NCBI GenBank assembly: GCA_025350815.1
Contig: JANXXE010000005.1
Span: 1-40,153, forward strand
Origin: Myxococcales bacterium
Lineage (GTDB): Bacteria; Myxococcota_A; Polyangia; Fen-1088
DNA: 40,153 nt
Reading direction: 5' to 3'
Below the pieces are notes generated by a model. That model did no database searches and was not told the origin of the DNA. It saw nothing but the letters and a program-made list of their open reading frames with translations. Below are positions 1-8,505 of this stretch, piece by piece (within the stretch, counting starts at the first letter, position 1; every line of letters begins with the position of its first letter). Position numbers and translations under genes: made by a program.

Positions 1-187
1 GCACGCCGGCCTTGGCGGCCGCACCGCCGACGACGCCCTTGACGGCGTCCTTCACGGCATCCCCGACAAGAGTCTTCATATTGGCGGTCGGCGGTGGCGG
101 ACCATCCGCGGCGCGGGCGATGACACCCGCGGCCAGCAACAGGCCGCAACCGCCCGCAACCCACCCGCCCCTGCCAAGCCAGGTCAC
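1..187 (-). CDS. pilP: Type IV pilus alignment protein PilP, N-terminal part (cut by window edge)
   Basis: Only the first 62 codons are inside the window. The frame opens with GTG at 187, overlapping the pilO stop by three bases (GTGA), so it is translationally coupled. The N-terminus has a basic start (WLGRGG), a hydrophobic core (GLLLAAGVIA) and an ARA-like cleavage region at about residue 26, followed by a Pro-rich linker; this reads as a Sec signal peptide. PilP is known as an inner-membrane-anchored periplasmic protein linking PilN/PilO to the PilQ secretin. The assignment rests mainly on position after pilM-pilN-pilO and on the export signal, because the conserved PilP beta domain lies outside the window. 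A Cys at residue 14 is not in a convincing lipobox. An in-frame ATG at 79 would remove the signal and is less likely. Confidence 0.72.
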   Translation of the reverse strand, partial: MTWLGRGGWVAGGCGLLLAAGVIARAADGPPPPTANMKTLVGDAVKDAVKGVVGGAAAKAGV

Positions 188-816
188 GGCGTGGCCCCCG
201 GTGCCGGCGCCGCGCCGGGCGCCGCGGCGGGCTGATCCTGGAATCGATAGGCGACCGTGACGAATTTTGCCCGCAGCCGCATTCGCCCCGACGAATCGGG
301 CTCGCCTGCGCCGGGCTTTTCGGGCAGCAAGCTGACGTTCTCGAGGTTCACGATGCGGGGCAGCTCGCTGATGTTGCGAAAAAACTTGGTCACGCCGTGG
401 TAGCTACCCACAACCTCTAGCTTGACCGGAATGCGCACGTACAGATCTTCGGGCACCTCGGCCTGGGGCACCGTGCTTTGCACCTCGATCCCGGATAGCT
501 CCGCCTGCTCTTGCAGGCTGTTGAGGAAGGTCGGCAACTCGGCCTTGTTGGGCAACACTTTCAAGATCTCCCGTTGCTCTTCCATCAACTTGGTCAGCTC
601 GTTCCGGTAGGCAAGATACTCTGTCTTGCGTTTCTCGTACGACGCGCGCTCGGTGGTCAGCTGGGTCTTTTGCGTCTGCGCCGCCGAGATTTCGTCCTGC
701 AAATCGGCCAGAAACATGAAGTTGTAGATGCCGCCCACGGCCGCCATAACCCCCAGCGTCAGGCCGACCTTCGCCACAAGTTTCAGGCGCAGGATCTTGT
801 CGAGCAGCTCGTTCAT
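184..816 (-). CDS. pilO: Type IV pilus inner-membrane protein PilO
   Basis: A 210-residue bitopic protein with a short cytoplasmic N-terminus, one membrane segment at about residues 14-35, and a long charged helical stretch (about 38-85) rich in Gln, Glu and Lys that fits the PilO coiled coil. The rest (about 90-190) matches the ferredoxin-like periplasmic domain, including the RIPVKLEVVGSYHGVTKFF stretch typical of PilO. The C-terminal tail is an Ala/Pro-rich low-complexity run. PilO pairs with PilN in the periplasm and connects PilM to PilP/PilQ in the alignment subcomplex. The ATG at 816 lies two bases after the pilN stop. Length is normal for the family. Confidence 0.93.
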   Translation of the reverse strand: MNELLDKILRLKLVAKVGLTLGVMAAVGGIYNFMFLADLQDEISAAQTQKTQLTTERASYEKRKTEYLAYRNELTKLMEEQREILKVLPNKAELPTFLNSLQEQAELSGIEVQSTVPQAEVPEDLYVRIPVKLEVVGSYHGVTKFFRNISELPRIVNLENVSLLPEKPGAGEPDSSGRMRLRAKFVTVAYRFQDQPAAAPGAAPAPGATP

Positions 817-817
817 G

Positions 818-1453
818 TCAGTAGATCACCGTGGCCGTCACCGTGAAGTTGTTCTGCTTGACCGACCCTGCGGGCCCCGGCACACGCTCAACCGATTCGA
901 AGGCGGCGTCGGCGAAGAAGACCGAGATCTGCAGGCGCTTGACGAATTCCGCAACGTCCTCGGCTGACTTGGCCACGCCCTTGATCTTGACCTTCTTGCC
1001 TTCCTCCTCGAACGACTCCAGCCACAGGCGCCGTGTTTCCCAGGTTGCATTGAAACCGACATTCGGATCCCGGCGCAGGGTCTGCTCGTAGGTGACGTGA
1101 TCGAAAGTCGGGCCCTTGCCGGGCGTCAAGATCTCCGACAGCTCGCGCAGCAGGAAGACCGGCCCCGTGCGCCCCGTCTTGAGGGCCTCGATGCTTTTCT
1201 TCTGCTTTATCAAGATCTCGCGCTGCCCCTTGATCTTGTCGTAGTCACCCATCTCGGCCTTGAAGCGTTCGATGTCCGACTGCAAGACCCGGTTGCCGCG
1301 CAACAACTCGTCCCGCTCGCCTGTGTACGTCATGTGCACGAAGATGACGCCGCCAATGGTGGCCAGGATGGCCATCCCCATGTACAGGATCTGGCGCTGC
1401 CCGGCTTCGCGGCGCTTGGCCTTCTTGACCGGCAGCAGGTTGATACGAATCAT
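818..1453 (-). CDS. pilN: Type IV pilus inner-membrane protein PilN
   Basis: A 211-residue protein that begins MIRINLLPVK, the conserved cytoplasmic PilN motif that docks into the PilM cleft. A single membrane segment (about residues 24-41) is followed by a coiled-coil region (about 45-85) and a periplasmic ferredoxin-like domain (about 105-195). PilN links cytoplasmic PilM to periplasmic PilO/PilP and so transmits assembly-motor information to the secretin. The start overlaps the pilM stop by four bases (ATGA), and pilO follows after two bases, so the set is almost certainly one transcript. Confidence 0.94.
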   Translation of the reverse strand: MIRINLLPVKKAKRREAGQRQILYMGMAILATIGGVIFVHMTYTGERDELLRGNRVLQSDIERFKAEMGDYDKIKGQREILIKQKKSIEALKTGRTGPVFLLRELSEILTPGKGPTFDHVTYEQTLRRDPNVGFNATWETRRLWLESFEEEGKKVKIKGVAKSAEDVAEFVKRLQISVFFADAAFESVERVPGPAGSVKQNNFTVTATVIY

Positions 1454-2511
1454 GACTTGTCACCCGGGCGCCGCAGCGCCAACCCCAGTGCCACGGCGGC
1501 CTCGGCCGCGTGCTGGTGCAGGAACGTCATGTCGAACTTCTTGTCGTCGATGATGATGCGCTTGAACGGGTCCATGACCTCGACCGGTAGGCCTGCTTTT
1601 TCCTCCAGCGCCCTTTGCAACGCCGGCACCTGGGCCGACCCCCCACACAAATAGATCTTCACGACGGCCGCCTCGGCGCTGGCCGCCAGGAAAAAATCCA
1701 GCGAGCGCTGAAACTTGCCGGCCATGCTGTCGGCCACCTCGGCGACAACGGCCTCGACCTCGTTCGGGACGACCTCGCTGGCCTGATCGCCCCCGCGTGA
1801 GCCAATCTTCCACGCCTCGGCCTGTTCCTGACTGACGCTGAGGCGCTTCTGGATTTCCTCGGTCAGCGCATTACCGCCAATCGCCACGTCGCGCGTGAAC
1901 GCACTGGTTCCGCCTGACAGGATATTGATGTTCGACAGCGCCGCGCCGACGTTGATCAGCACGACGGATTCATTGGGCGCCAGGGTGTAATTGACCTCGA
2001 AGGCGTTCTGGATCGTGAACGCCGTCACGTCCATCACCACCGGCTGCAGCTTGGCTTCGCGAATGACCATACTGTAGTCGGAGACGACCTCTTTCTTCGC
2101 CGCGACCAGCATCAATTCCATCTGACCGGCCTCGCCCCCGTCGCCGCCCATGATCTCGTGGTCGATCTCGACGTCGTCCTTCGAAAACGGGATGTGGTGC
2201 TCGGCCTCCCAGGGGATCTGTTCCTCCAGCTCGTCGGGGGTCATCTGGGGCACCTTGATCTTCTTGATGATCACCGAATGCCCCGATATCGCGGTGGCCA
2301 CGTCCCTGCCGCGCAGTCCCAGCGTCGTCTTCAGCGCGCGAATGGCGTCGACGACGGCGGTCTGGTTCATGATCGACCCGTCGACGATGGACTGCGACGG
2401 CAACGGCTCGATGCCGAAGTTCACAAGGTGGATGCCCTTGCCCGTCTCCTTGAGCTGGACCAGCTTGATCGAGCTTGATCCTATATCCAGCCCTATGCAG
2501 TTCTTCGCCAT
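1450..2511 (-). CDS. pilM: Type IV pilus actin-like ATPase PilM
   Basis: A 353-residue cytoplasmic protein of the FtsA/actin fold. The phosphate-1 loop is visible at the start (GLDIGSSSIKLVQL, residues 8-21), and a second nucleotide-binding Gly-rich loop occurs near the C-terminus (YLCGGSAQVPAL). The PilM hallmark stretch with EEQIPWEAEHHIPF is at about residues 96-109. PilM binds the PilN N-terminal peptide and forms the cytoplasmic ring of the pilus alignment complex. It is first in the pilMNOP run; 66 bases separate it from the upstream response-regulator gene, and that gap holds a sigma-70-like promoter. The ATG at 2511 puts the domain at its usual distance from the start. Confidence 0.95.
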   Translation of the reverse strand: MAKNCIGLDIGSSSIKLVQLKETGKGIHLVNFGIEPLPSQSIVDGSIMNQTAVVDAIRALKTTLGLRGRDVATAISGHSVIIKKIKVPQMTPDELEEQIPWEAEHHIPFSKDDVEIDHEIMGGDGGEAGQMELMLVAAKKEVVSDYSMVIREAKLQPVVMDVTAFTIQNAFEVNYTLAPNESVVLINVGAALSNINILSGGTSAFTRDVAIGGNALTEEIQKRLSVSQEQAEAWKIGSRGGDQASEVVPNEVEAVVAEVADSMAGKFQRSLDFFLAASAEAAVVKIYLCGGSAQVPALQRALEEKAGLPVEVMDPFKRIIIDDKKFDMTFLHQHAAEAAVALGLALRRPGDKS

Positions 2512-2538
2512 CAGTCAGCCCGGGCCATCGTTACCTAC

Positions 2539-2566
2539 ACTGTAAGACGGCCTGCGAATGCGTCAA
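2539..2566 (-). promoter_or_regulatory. Candidate sigma-70-type promoter of pilMNOP
   Basis: On the minus strand, TTGACG (2561-2566, five of six matches to the -35 consensus) is followed after 16 bases by TACAGT (2539-2544, four of six matches to the -10 consensus). It sits in the 66-base gap just before pilM, which would give a leader of about 20 bases. It was found by eye; no scoring was run. Confidence 0.4.
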
Positions 2567-2577
2567 AAAAGTTTGGC

Positions 2578-3972
2578 TCAACTGGCCTTGGCTTCCCCGG
2601 CGATGCCGTATTCCTTGATCTTGTACAGCAGCGCCCGGTGGCTGATTTCCAGCAATTCGGCGGCGCGCGTTCGGTTTCCCCCCGTCCGGGCCAGCGCCCG
2701 ACGGATGAGATCCTCCTCGGATCGCCGCGAGGCCCGCTTGATGGACAGATCGCCGTCAACGGGCGCCGCCGTCGGTGCGTCGCGCCCCGCCATCTTCGTC
2801 CGGTCGGGCAGGCTGTCCACGTCAATTTGCGCGCCCTCGCACAACACCATGGCCCGTTCGATGGTGTTCTCCAGCTCGCGCACGTTGCCGGGCCAGTCGA
2901 ACTGCACCAGCACGCGCAGCGCCTCGGGAGACGTCCCCGTGATGGCCAGACCCATGCGGGCGTTCATCCGGTGGATGAAATGGTCGACCAGCAGCGGGAT
3001 GTCCTCGCGTCGTTCGCGCAGGGGCGGGATGTGCAGGGCCAGCACGTTCAGCCGGTAATACAGATCCTCGCGAAAGCCGCCACGCTTGACCTCGGCGGCG
3101 AGATCCCGCGCGGTTGCCGCCACGACACGCACATCGACCTTGATGTCCTGAGTATCCCCCAGCCGCCGGATCTCTTCTTCTTGCAGCACGCGCAGAAGTT
3201 TCACCTGCAAGCCCAGCGGCAGCTCGCCTATCTCGTCGAGAAACAGCGTACCGCCCGTGGCTTCCTCGAACAGGCCCTTCCGATCGCGGTTGGCATCCGT
3301 GAACGCGCCCTTGCGGTGCCCGAATAGCTCGGATTCCAGCAACGGACCGGGGATCGCACCACAGTTGACCGCGATGAACGGGGCCGACGCGCGCGGCGAC
3401 AGACGATGCAGCGCACGCGCGACCAGTTCCTTCCCGGTGCCCGACTCGCCCTCGACCAGTGCGGTGGTCTTGTATTCGGCAATCTTGCGAATCGTGCGAA
3501 ACAGCTCGTTCATCGGCGCGCTGCGCGCGACCATCTCGCCGAGGCCCGTCTCCGGCTCGCGTCCACCTGATTTCAGCTGCGTCCGCAGCTGGCGGTTTTC
3601 GCGCGACAGGCGCTCACGCTCCTCGGCCTTGCGCAACAGCAGAACGACTTCGTCCGCCTCGAACGGTTTCGAAAGGTAATCATAGGCGCCGCGTTTCATC
3701 GCCTCAATGGCCACCTCGCGGCTGCCGTACGCGGTCATCACGACCACTGTGGTGTCCAGGTTCCGACGCCGAACCTCGTCGACCAGTTCCAGCCCGCCCC
3801 GACCCGGCATGCGCAGGTCGGTCAAAATGATGTCGTACGGCCCCGCGTCCAGCTCGCCCAGCGCCGCGTCGACCGACGCTGCGCCCACGGCTTCATAGCC
3901 CTCTCGTCGAAGAAGGATTTGCAGCATGTGACGAAGGTTTTCCTCGTCGTCGACCACTAGCACCCGGCGCAT
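2578..3972 (-). CDS. NtrC-family sigma-54 response regulator (PilR candidate)
   Basis: A 464-residue three-domain regulator. Residues 1-120 are a receiver domain with the acidic pair in VVDDE, phospho-acceptor D52 (ILTDLRMPG) and K102 (YLSKPF). Residues about 145-375 are a sigma-54 AAA+ domain with Walker A GESGTGKE (175-182) and Walker B LFLDEI (243-248). The sigma-54 contact loop reads GAFTDA (222-227) instead of GAFTGA. The C-terminus (about 425-460) is a Fis-type helix-turn-helix ([20 protein letters not shown]). The ATG at 3972 was chosen over one 54 bases upstream because [10 protein letters not shown] is the usual receiver start and AGAGG lies eight bases before it. Position next to pilMNOP suggests PilR, but no pilS or pilA is in the window, so the target is unproven. 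Confidence 0.9.
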   Translation of the reverse strand: MRRVLVVDDEENLRHMLQILLRREGYEAVGAASVDAALGELDAGPYDIILTDLRMPGRGGLELVDEVRRRNLDTTVVVMTAYGSREVAIEAMKRGAYDYLSKPFEADEVVLLLRKAEERERLSRENRQLRTQLKSGGREPETGLGEMVARSAPMNELFRTIRKIAEYKTTALVEGESGTGKELVARALHRLSPRASAPFIAVNCGAIPGPLLESELFGHRKGAFTDANRDRKGLFEEATGGTLFLDEIGELPLGLQVKLLRVLQEEEIRRLGDTQDIKVDVRVVAATARDLAAEVKRGGFREDLYYRLNVLALHIPPLRERREDIPLLVDHFIHRMNARMGLAITGTSPEALRVLVQFDWPGNVRELENTIERAMVLCEGAQIDVDSLPDRTKMAGRDAPTAAPVDGDLSIKRASRRSEEDLIRRALARTGGNRTRAAELLEISHRALLYKIKEYGIAGEAKAS

Positions 3973-4090
3973 GGTTCTGCCTCTGTCCTTGCCAGGCGCC
4001 ACAGTATCATGGATCGGTTCGGCCATCTTTCGGGTCTTGTCTCCCCGCTTGTCCCGCTAGCGAATGTCGCGGGGCCCGCGAATCGGGGCT

Positions 4091-4981
4091 ATGTTTTGCG
4101 TCGTGAGTCTGGCCGATTCTTTGGCGAAGCTGCTAAGTCTGGGCGGGCACGGAGCCCAGCAAGCCGTGCCCGGCGATGGCGACGCCAGTGCGGTCTTTAT
4201 CAAGAATCCCCAGCCGGGCCGCGCGGGGCCCGGTGTGCTGTGCCTGCACGGTTTTTCGGGGACGCCGTTCGAGGTTCGGCCATTGGCGCTGGGACTTGCC
4301 CAGCAGCAGGGCTTCACGGTACTTGCCCCCGTACTGGCGGGACACGGCCACACCGCCGAGGCGCTGGCGTTGACCCGGTGGCAAGATTGGCTGGCGTCCG
4401 CCGAGGCGGCGCTTGACCGACTGCTGGGCGAAGTCGACGGGCCGGTGGCAATCGCGGGATTTTCGCTGGGTGGGCTGCTGGCCCTGCGGCTGGCGCGTTT
4501 GCGACCACATGATGTCGCGGCCCTGGCGATTCTGGCGGCACCGCTGCGCCTGGGTCCGACTCAGACCCGCGCGATGGCGGCCATTCAACATCTTCCGGCG
4601 GCCCTGCGCCGGGGCCCGCTGGCGTTCCTGCCCAAGCGCGACGGATTCGACGTCACCGACGAGGACATGAAACGAAGGAACCCCGGGTTGCCCGCCCTTC
4701 CCCTGGTCGGCGTGGCCAGCCTGCTGGAACTGGGCACCGTCGTTCGGCGGGACCTGCCCTTTTTGACGCTGCCGACGCTGGTCGCGCACGGGGACAAGGA
4801 CCACACGGTGCCGATCGAAGATTCACTGGAGGTCCTGGGCTCGCTGGGGTCGCAAGTCGTGGAACGGCTGTGGCTGCGGCAGTCCGGACACCTGCTGGCC
4901 CTCGACGTGGAACGGGCGACGCTGATCGAGGCTGTCGGGCGATTCTTCGGCGCGCATCTGGCCGCGGCGGTGTCCACATGA
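4091..4981 (+). CDS. Alpha/beta hydrolase, carboxylesterase or monoacylglycerol-lipase type
   Basis: A 296-residue cytoplasmic serine hydrolase. The oxyanion region is CLHGFSGTP (51-59), the nucleophile elbow is GFSLGG with S125, the acid is probably D237 (HGDKDHTVP), and the base is H267 (QSGHLL). The layout resembles the Est30/monoacylglycerol lipase group with a small cap between the elbow and the acid residue. ATG 4091 is preferred over 4064 because a GGGG run lies just upstream and the domain starts at the usual distance. The stop overlaps the glycerol kinase start by four bases (ATGA). This coupling suggests, but does not prove, that the enzyme frees glycerol from acylglycerols for the next step. 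Confidence 0.85.
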   Translation: MFCVVSLADSLAKLLSLGGHGAQQAVPGDGDASAVFIKNPQPGRAGPGVLCLHGFSGTPFEVRPLALGLAQQQGFTVLAPVLAGHGHTAEALALTRWQDWLASAEAALDRLLGEVDGPVAIAGFSLGGLLALRLARLRPHDVAALAILAAPLRLGPTQTRAMAAIQHLPAALRRGPLAFLPKRDGFDVTDEDMKRRNPGLPALPLVGVASLLELGTVVRRDLPFLTLPTLVAHGDKDHTVPIEDSLEVLGSLGSQVVERLWLRQSGHLLALDVERATLIEAVGRFFGAHLAAAVST

Positions 4982-6432
4982 TCGCCGGCATCGACCAGGG
5001 CACGACCGGCACCACCGTTCTGCTGGTCGACGAAAACGAAACGGTACTGGGCCGCGGCTATCGCGAGATCCCGCAAAGCTACCCCGCCCCGGGATGGGTG
5101 GAACACGATCCGGAACAGCTGTGGTCGTCGGTGTTGGCGGCCCTGGGCGCCGCGCGCGCAACCGCGGGCGACGGATCGATCACCGCCATCGGCATTACCA
5201 ATCAGCGCGAAACCACCATTCTGTGGGACCGCAGCACCGGCAAGCCCGTAGCCCCGGCGATCGTCTGGCAGGATCGCCGCTGCACGCCGGTGTGCGAGGC
5301 GCTGAAGGCCGACGGTCACGAACCCGAGGTCCGGAACGTCACGGGTCTGGTCATCGATCCCTATTTTTCGGCCACCAAGATTGCCTGGCTGCTGGACCAC
5401 ACGCCCGGCCTGCGCGCGCGCGCCGAGCGCGGCGAAATCGCGTTCGGTACCGTCGACAGCTATCTGACGTGGCGCCTGTCTGGCCACCGTCGGCACATCA
5501 CCGACCTATCGAACGCGTCGCGGACGTTGCTATTTGATCTGCACACGCTGGACTGGAGCGACCGCCTGTGCGCGCTGTTCCGCGTGCCGCGCGCCGTGCT
5601 GCCCGCGATCTGTTCGTCGGCAGGGCAGCTCGCCACGACTTTGAACGTGCCCGGCCTGTCCGACGGCACGCCCATCACGGGAATGGCGGGCGATCAGCAG
5701 GCGGCGCTGTTCGGCCAGGGCTGCACCGGGGTGGGCGACGCCAAATGCACCTTCGGCACGGGATCCTTTCTGTTGATGAACGTTGGCGCGCGGCCCGTCA
5801 TCTCGCGACAGCGTTTGCTGGGCACGGTGGCGTGGCGACTGGGGGAAACGACGTCGTACGCCCTGGAAGGCAGCGCATTTGTCTCGGGCGCGCTGGTGCA
5901 GTGGCTGCGCGATGGCCTCGGCATCATCGACAAGGCCGCCGACGTCGAGACACTGGCGCGGTCGGTGCCGGATGCCGGCGGCGTGACCATCGTGCCGGCG
6001 CTGGCCGGGCTCGGGGCGCCGCACTGGCGGCCGGACGCGCGTGGCCTTATCACAGGCATCACACGTGGGACCACGCGCGGACACATCGCGCGCGCCGCGC
6101 TGGAGGCGATGGCGCTGCAGAACGTCGAACTGGTCCGCGCCATGGAGGCAGACGCCGGCACGGTGATCACCTCGCTACGGGTCGACGGTGGCGCAACGGC
6201 GAACGATCTGTTGATGCAACTTCAGGCTGACTTGCTGGGCGTGGACATCTTACGGCCCGCGTTCGTCGAGCTGACGGCGCTGGGCGCGGCCCGCCTGGCG
6301 GCACGGGGCGCCGGTGCCCGCACGGCCCGCCCCGCCACTGACAAGGGCGTCACGCGTTTTTCGCCACAAATGTCCCAGGCCGAACGGCAAGAACGGCTGG
6401 TACGATGGAAGGCCGCCGTGGCCAAGGCATAG
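4978..6432 (+). CDS. glpK: Glycerol kinase
   Basis: A 484-residue FGGY-family sugar kinase that phosphorylates glycerol to sn-glycerol 3-phosphate with ATP. Diagnostic stretches are the phosphate-binding start [10 protein letters not shown], the substrate-region [37 protein letters not shown], the FGGY signature region GTGSFLLMN, and the C-terminal loop [16 protein letters not shown]. The ATG at 4978 overlaps the upstream hydrolase stop. A longer in-frame opening inside the hydrolase was rejected because it adds residues without homology to the family. No glpF uptake facilitator is adjacent; glpD is in this window at 35208-36854. Confidence 0.96.
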   Translation: MIAGIDQGTTGTTVLLVDENETVLGRGYREIPQSYPAPGWVEHDPEQLWSSVLAALGAARATAGDGSITAIGITNQRETTILWDRSTGKPVAPAIVWQDRRCTPVCEALKADGHEPEVRNVTGLVIDPYFSATKIAWLLDHTPGLRARAERGEIAFGTVDSYLTWRLSGHRRHITDLSNASRTLLFDLHTLDWSDRLCALFRVPRAVLPAICSSAGQLATTLNVPGLSDGTPITGMAGDQQAALFGQGCTGVGDAKCTFGTGSFLLMNVGARPVISRQRLLGTVAWRLGETTSYALEGSAFVSGALVQWLRDGLGIIDKAADVETLARSVPDAGGVTIVPALAGLGAPHWRPDARGLITGITRGTTRGHIARAALEAMALQNVELVRAMEADAGTVITSLRVDGGATANDLLMQLQADLLGVDILRPAFVELTALGAARLAARGAGARTARPATDKGVTRFSPQMSQAERQERLVRWKAAVAKA

Positions 6433-6458
6433 GCCCGAGCGCCTGACAGAAAGCTGCG

Positions 6459-7274
6459 ATGTCATCCGAGCCCGCATCCCCCGGCCCCTCCCCCCGCACC
6501 GCGGCCCAGGCGCCACCGCTGGTCGCCTGTGGACACACGCACCCCGGGCAGGCGCGCGGCGAAAACGAGGATGCCTTCGGCGTGTGGCAGGACCTGCGTC
6601 TGTTCGCGGTGGCCGACGGCATGGGGGGGCGCACCGGCGGCGCGATCGCCGCACGCATGGCGGTCGACGTGCTGGAGATCTTCGTGCGCGAGCGCCACGC
6701 CCACCCGCGCGCACCGTGGCCTTTTCCCATGGACCGGGGGACGTCGCTGGGCGCGAACCTGCTGCGGGTCGGGTTGCAGGTCGCCAATCAGAAAATTTGC
6801 GCGGCCGTCGGTGCCGAGGCCGGCCCCCGGCGCATGGGCGCCACCTTCGCCGCCCTCACCGTCGGCGTCACGCAGATTGTGATCGCCCACGCCGGTGACG
6901 TGCGGGCGTATCGCGTGCGCGGTAACAGCTTCCGCCGCCTGACGCGCGATCACTCGCTGTACGAGGAGATGCTGGCAGCACGACCACAGGGCGGCACCGA
7001 AGACTTGCCCGCCGCCCAGCACCGCAACGTCGTCACGCGGGCCCTGGGGATCCGCGATAGCGTCGAGCCGACGGTGTACGTGAATTCGTTTTTGCCCGGT
7101 GATCTGTACCTGCTGTGTTCCGACGGCTTGTGGGGCGTCCTCCCCGACGCGCGCCTGGCGCAGATGCTGACGGGCGCGATTCAAATCGAAACCGCCTGCC
7201 ACGCGCTGGTCGACGCGGCCAACGAGGCCGGCGCCCCCGACAACGTGACGGCCCTGCTGGTGCGCGTCGGTTGA
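6459..7274 (+). CDS. PP2C-family Ser/Thr protein phosphatase
   Basis: A 271-residue soluble PPM/PP2C phosphatase, metal-dependent and active on phospho-Ser/Thr. Its motifs appear in canonical order: RGENEDA (about 28-34), VADGMGG (about 51-57), RMGAT, IAHAGDVRAYRV, RLTRDHS, VVTRALG, LLCSDGLW and APDNVTALLV. All metal-ligand aspartates of the family are present. The first 20 residues are a Pro/Ala-rich tail. It starts 26 bases after glpK and its stop overlaps the start of the next gene (TGATG), coupling it to an ArsA-like ATPase. No Ser/Thr kinase gene is in the window. Confidence 0.93.
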   Translation: MSSEPASPGPSPRTAAQAPPLVACGHTHPGQARGENEDAFGVWQDLRLFAVADGMGGRTGGAIAARMAVDVLEIFVRERHAHPRAPWPFPMDRGTSLGANLLRVGLQVANQKICAAVGAEAGPRRMGATFAALTVGVTQIVIAHAGDVRAYRVRGNSFRRLTRDHSLYEEMLAARPQGGTEDLPAAQHRNVVTRALGIRDSVEPTVYVNSFLPGDLYLLCSDGLWGVLPDARLAQMLTGAIQIETACHALVDAANEAGAPDNVTALLVRVG

Positions 7275-8413
7275 TGCTGAACGCGCTGGCGCAGACCCGA
7301 CGCATCCTGGTCGTCGCCGGACCGGGCGGCGTCGGAAAAACCACCAGCGCTGCGGCCCTGGGTGTGCTGGCCGCGCGCGCCGGCCGCAAGACACTGGTGT
7401 GCACGATCGATCCGGCGCCGCGACTGGCCGATGCCCTGGGCGTCCCCGCGCTCAGTGCCGACCCGCAGCCGTTGTCGGCGGCCGCCAACGCGGCCCTGCG
7501 CATCGACGGCGACGGGCAATTGTACGCCGCGCGACTGGACACCACACGGGCCTTTGCGCACCTGGTGCAACAACAGGTCGCCGATCCCGAAATGAGGCGG
7601 CGCATTTTCGACAATCCCATCTACCGACAAATCACAACCACGCTGACGGGGTCGCAGGAATACGCGGCGACGCTGGCGCTGTATGACCTGCACGCGCGGG
7701 GCGAGTACGACCTGATTGTTCTGGATACGCCGCCGACGGCCAACGCACTCGATTTTCTGGATGCACCCCGCCGCATCGCCGAGGCGGTGGCCAGCCCCGC
7801 CATCCGCTGGTTCGCACGATCCGGCGAAGACACGGGCCTGTTCTCGTGGCGCCGCGTCCGCGCCGGCGGGGCGCTGGCCCTGCGGCGGCTGGGGAAATTC
7901 GTGGGCAATCAATTTCTCGACGATCTGGGTGCCTTTCTCGCTGACTTTCACGCGGTACTGGGTGGCTTTCTGGATCGCGCCCGCGCCATCGACACATTGT
8001 TGCGCCAGCCCGAGGTGGCCTTTTTGCTGGTGTTGGCGCCCGAGATCCCGGCCGTCAACGAGGCGCTGTACTTCCGCGAGCGATTGCGCGCCGGCGGCAT
8101 CGCACTGAGCGGCTTCATAGCCAACCGCGTGCTGACGGCCCCGGGGCTGCACGACGCCGACACGCTGCGCGCGCGCCTGGGCAAGCTGCCCCAACTGGCC
8201 GCGCTGTCGCCGGCCGTGCTTGATCGTGCCAGCGATGGGCTGGCATTCGCCGCCCGCTACCTACGCGACACCGCCGCGTCACACGCCCAGCAGCTGGCGC
8301 GCCTGCAACACGCGGCGCCCGACGCGACGGTCACCCGCGTTCCGCTGTTTGCCAACGAAGTCTCAACGCTGGATTCGCTGCGGGTGGTGGCGGACCAGCT
8401 TGGCCGGACGTGA
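7274..8413 (+). CDS. ArsA/Get3-like P-loop ATPase
   Basis: A 379-residue SIMIBI-class ATPase. The deviant Walker A GPGGVGKTT (16-24) has the signature Lys, LVCTIDPAPRLADALGV (41-57) is the switch I/DPA region of the ArsA group, and DTPPTANALDFLDAP (151-165) is the A-loop/switch II. Family members include arsenite pump ATPases, Get3 and many bacterial homologues of unknown role. I see no arsenite-binding Cys cluster and no ArsB neighbour, so arsenic resistance is not supported. The ATG at 7274 overlaps the PP2C stop, giving a two-gene unit. Confidence 0.85.
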   Translation: MLNALAQTRRILVVAGPGGVGKTTSAAALGVLAARAGRKTLVCTIDPAPRLADALGVPALSADPQPLSAAANAALRIDGDGQLYAARLDTTRAFAHLVQQQVADPEMRRRIFDNPIYRQITTTLTGSQEYAATLALYDLHARGEYDLIVLDTPPTANALDFLDAPRRIAEAVASPAIRWFARSGEDTGLFSWRRVRAGGALALRRLGKFVGNQFLDDLGAFLADFHAVLGGFLDRARAIDTLLRQPEVAFLLVLAPEIPAVNEALYFRERLRAGGIALSGFIANRVLTAPGLHDADTLRARLGKLPQLAALSPAVLDRASDGLAFAARYLRDTAASHAQQLARLQHAAPDATVTRVPLFANEVSTLDSLRVVADQLGRT

Positions 8414-8505
8414 CGAACGGTGCAGCGAGACGTCCTTAGGGCGGGATCTCGACGCCCATCGCCGCCAGTAACGGTGTATGCTGGGATTCCGTTTCAAAGG
8501 GCGAC

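Noticed and set aside
2560-2600. Terminator between the response-regulator gene and pilM, suggested by a T-run.
   Set aside because: Only a three- to four-base-pair stem can be drawn before the T-run; too weak.
7274-8413. Arsenic resistance by the ArsA-like ATPase.
   Set aside because: No metalloid-binding Cys cluster is seen and no arsB, arsC or arsR is nearby.
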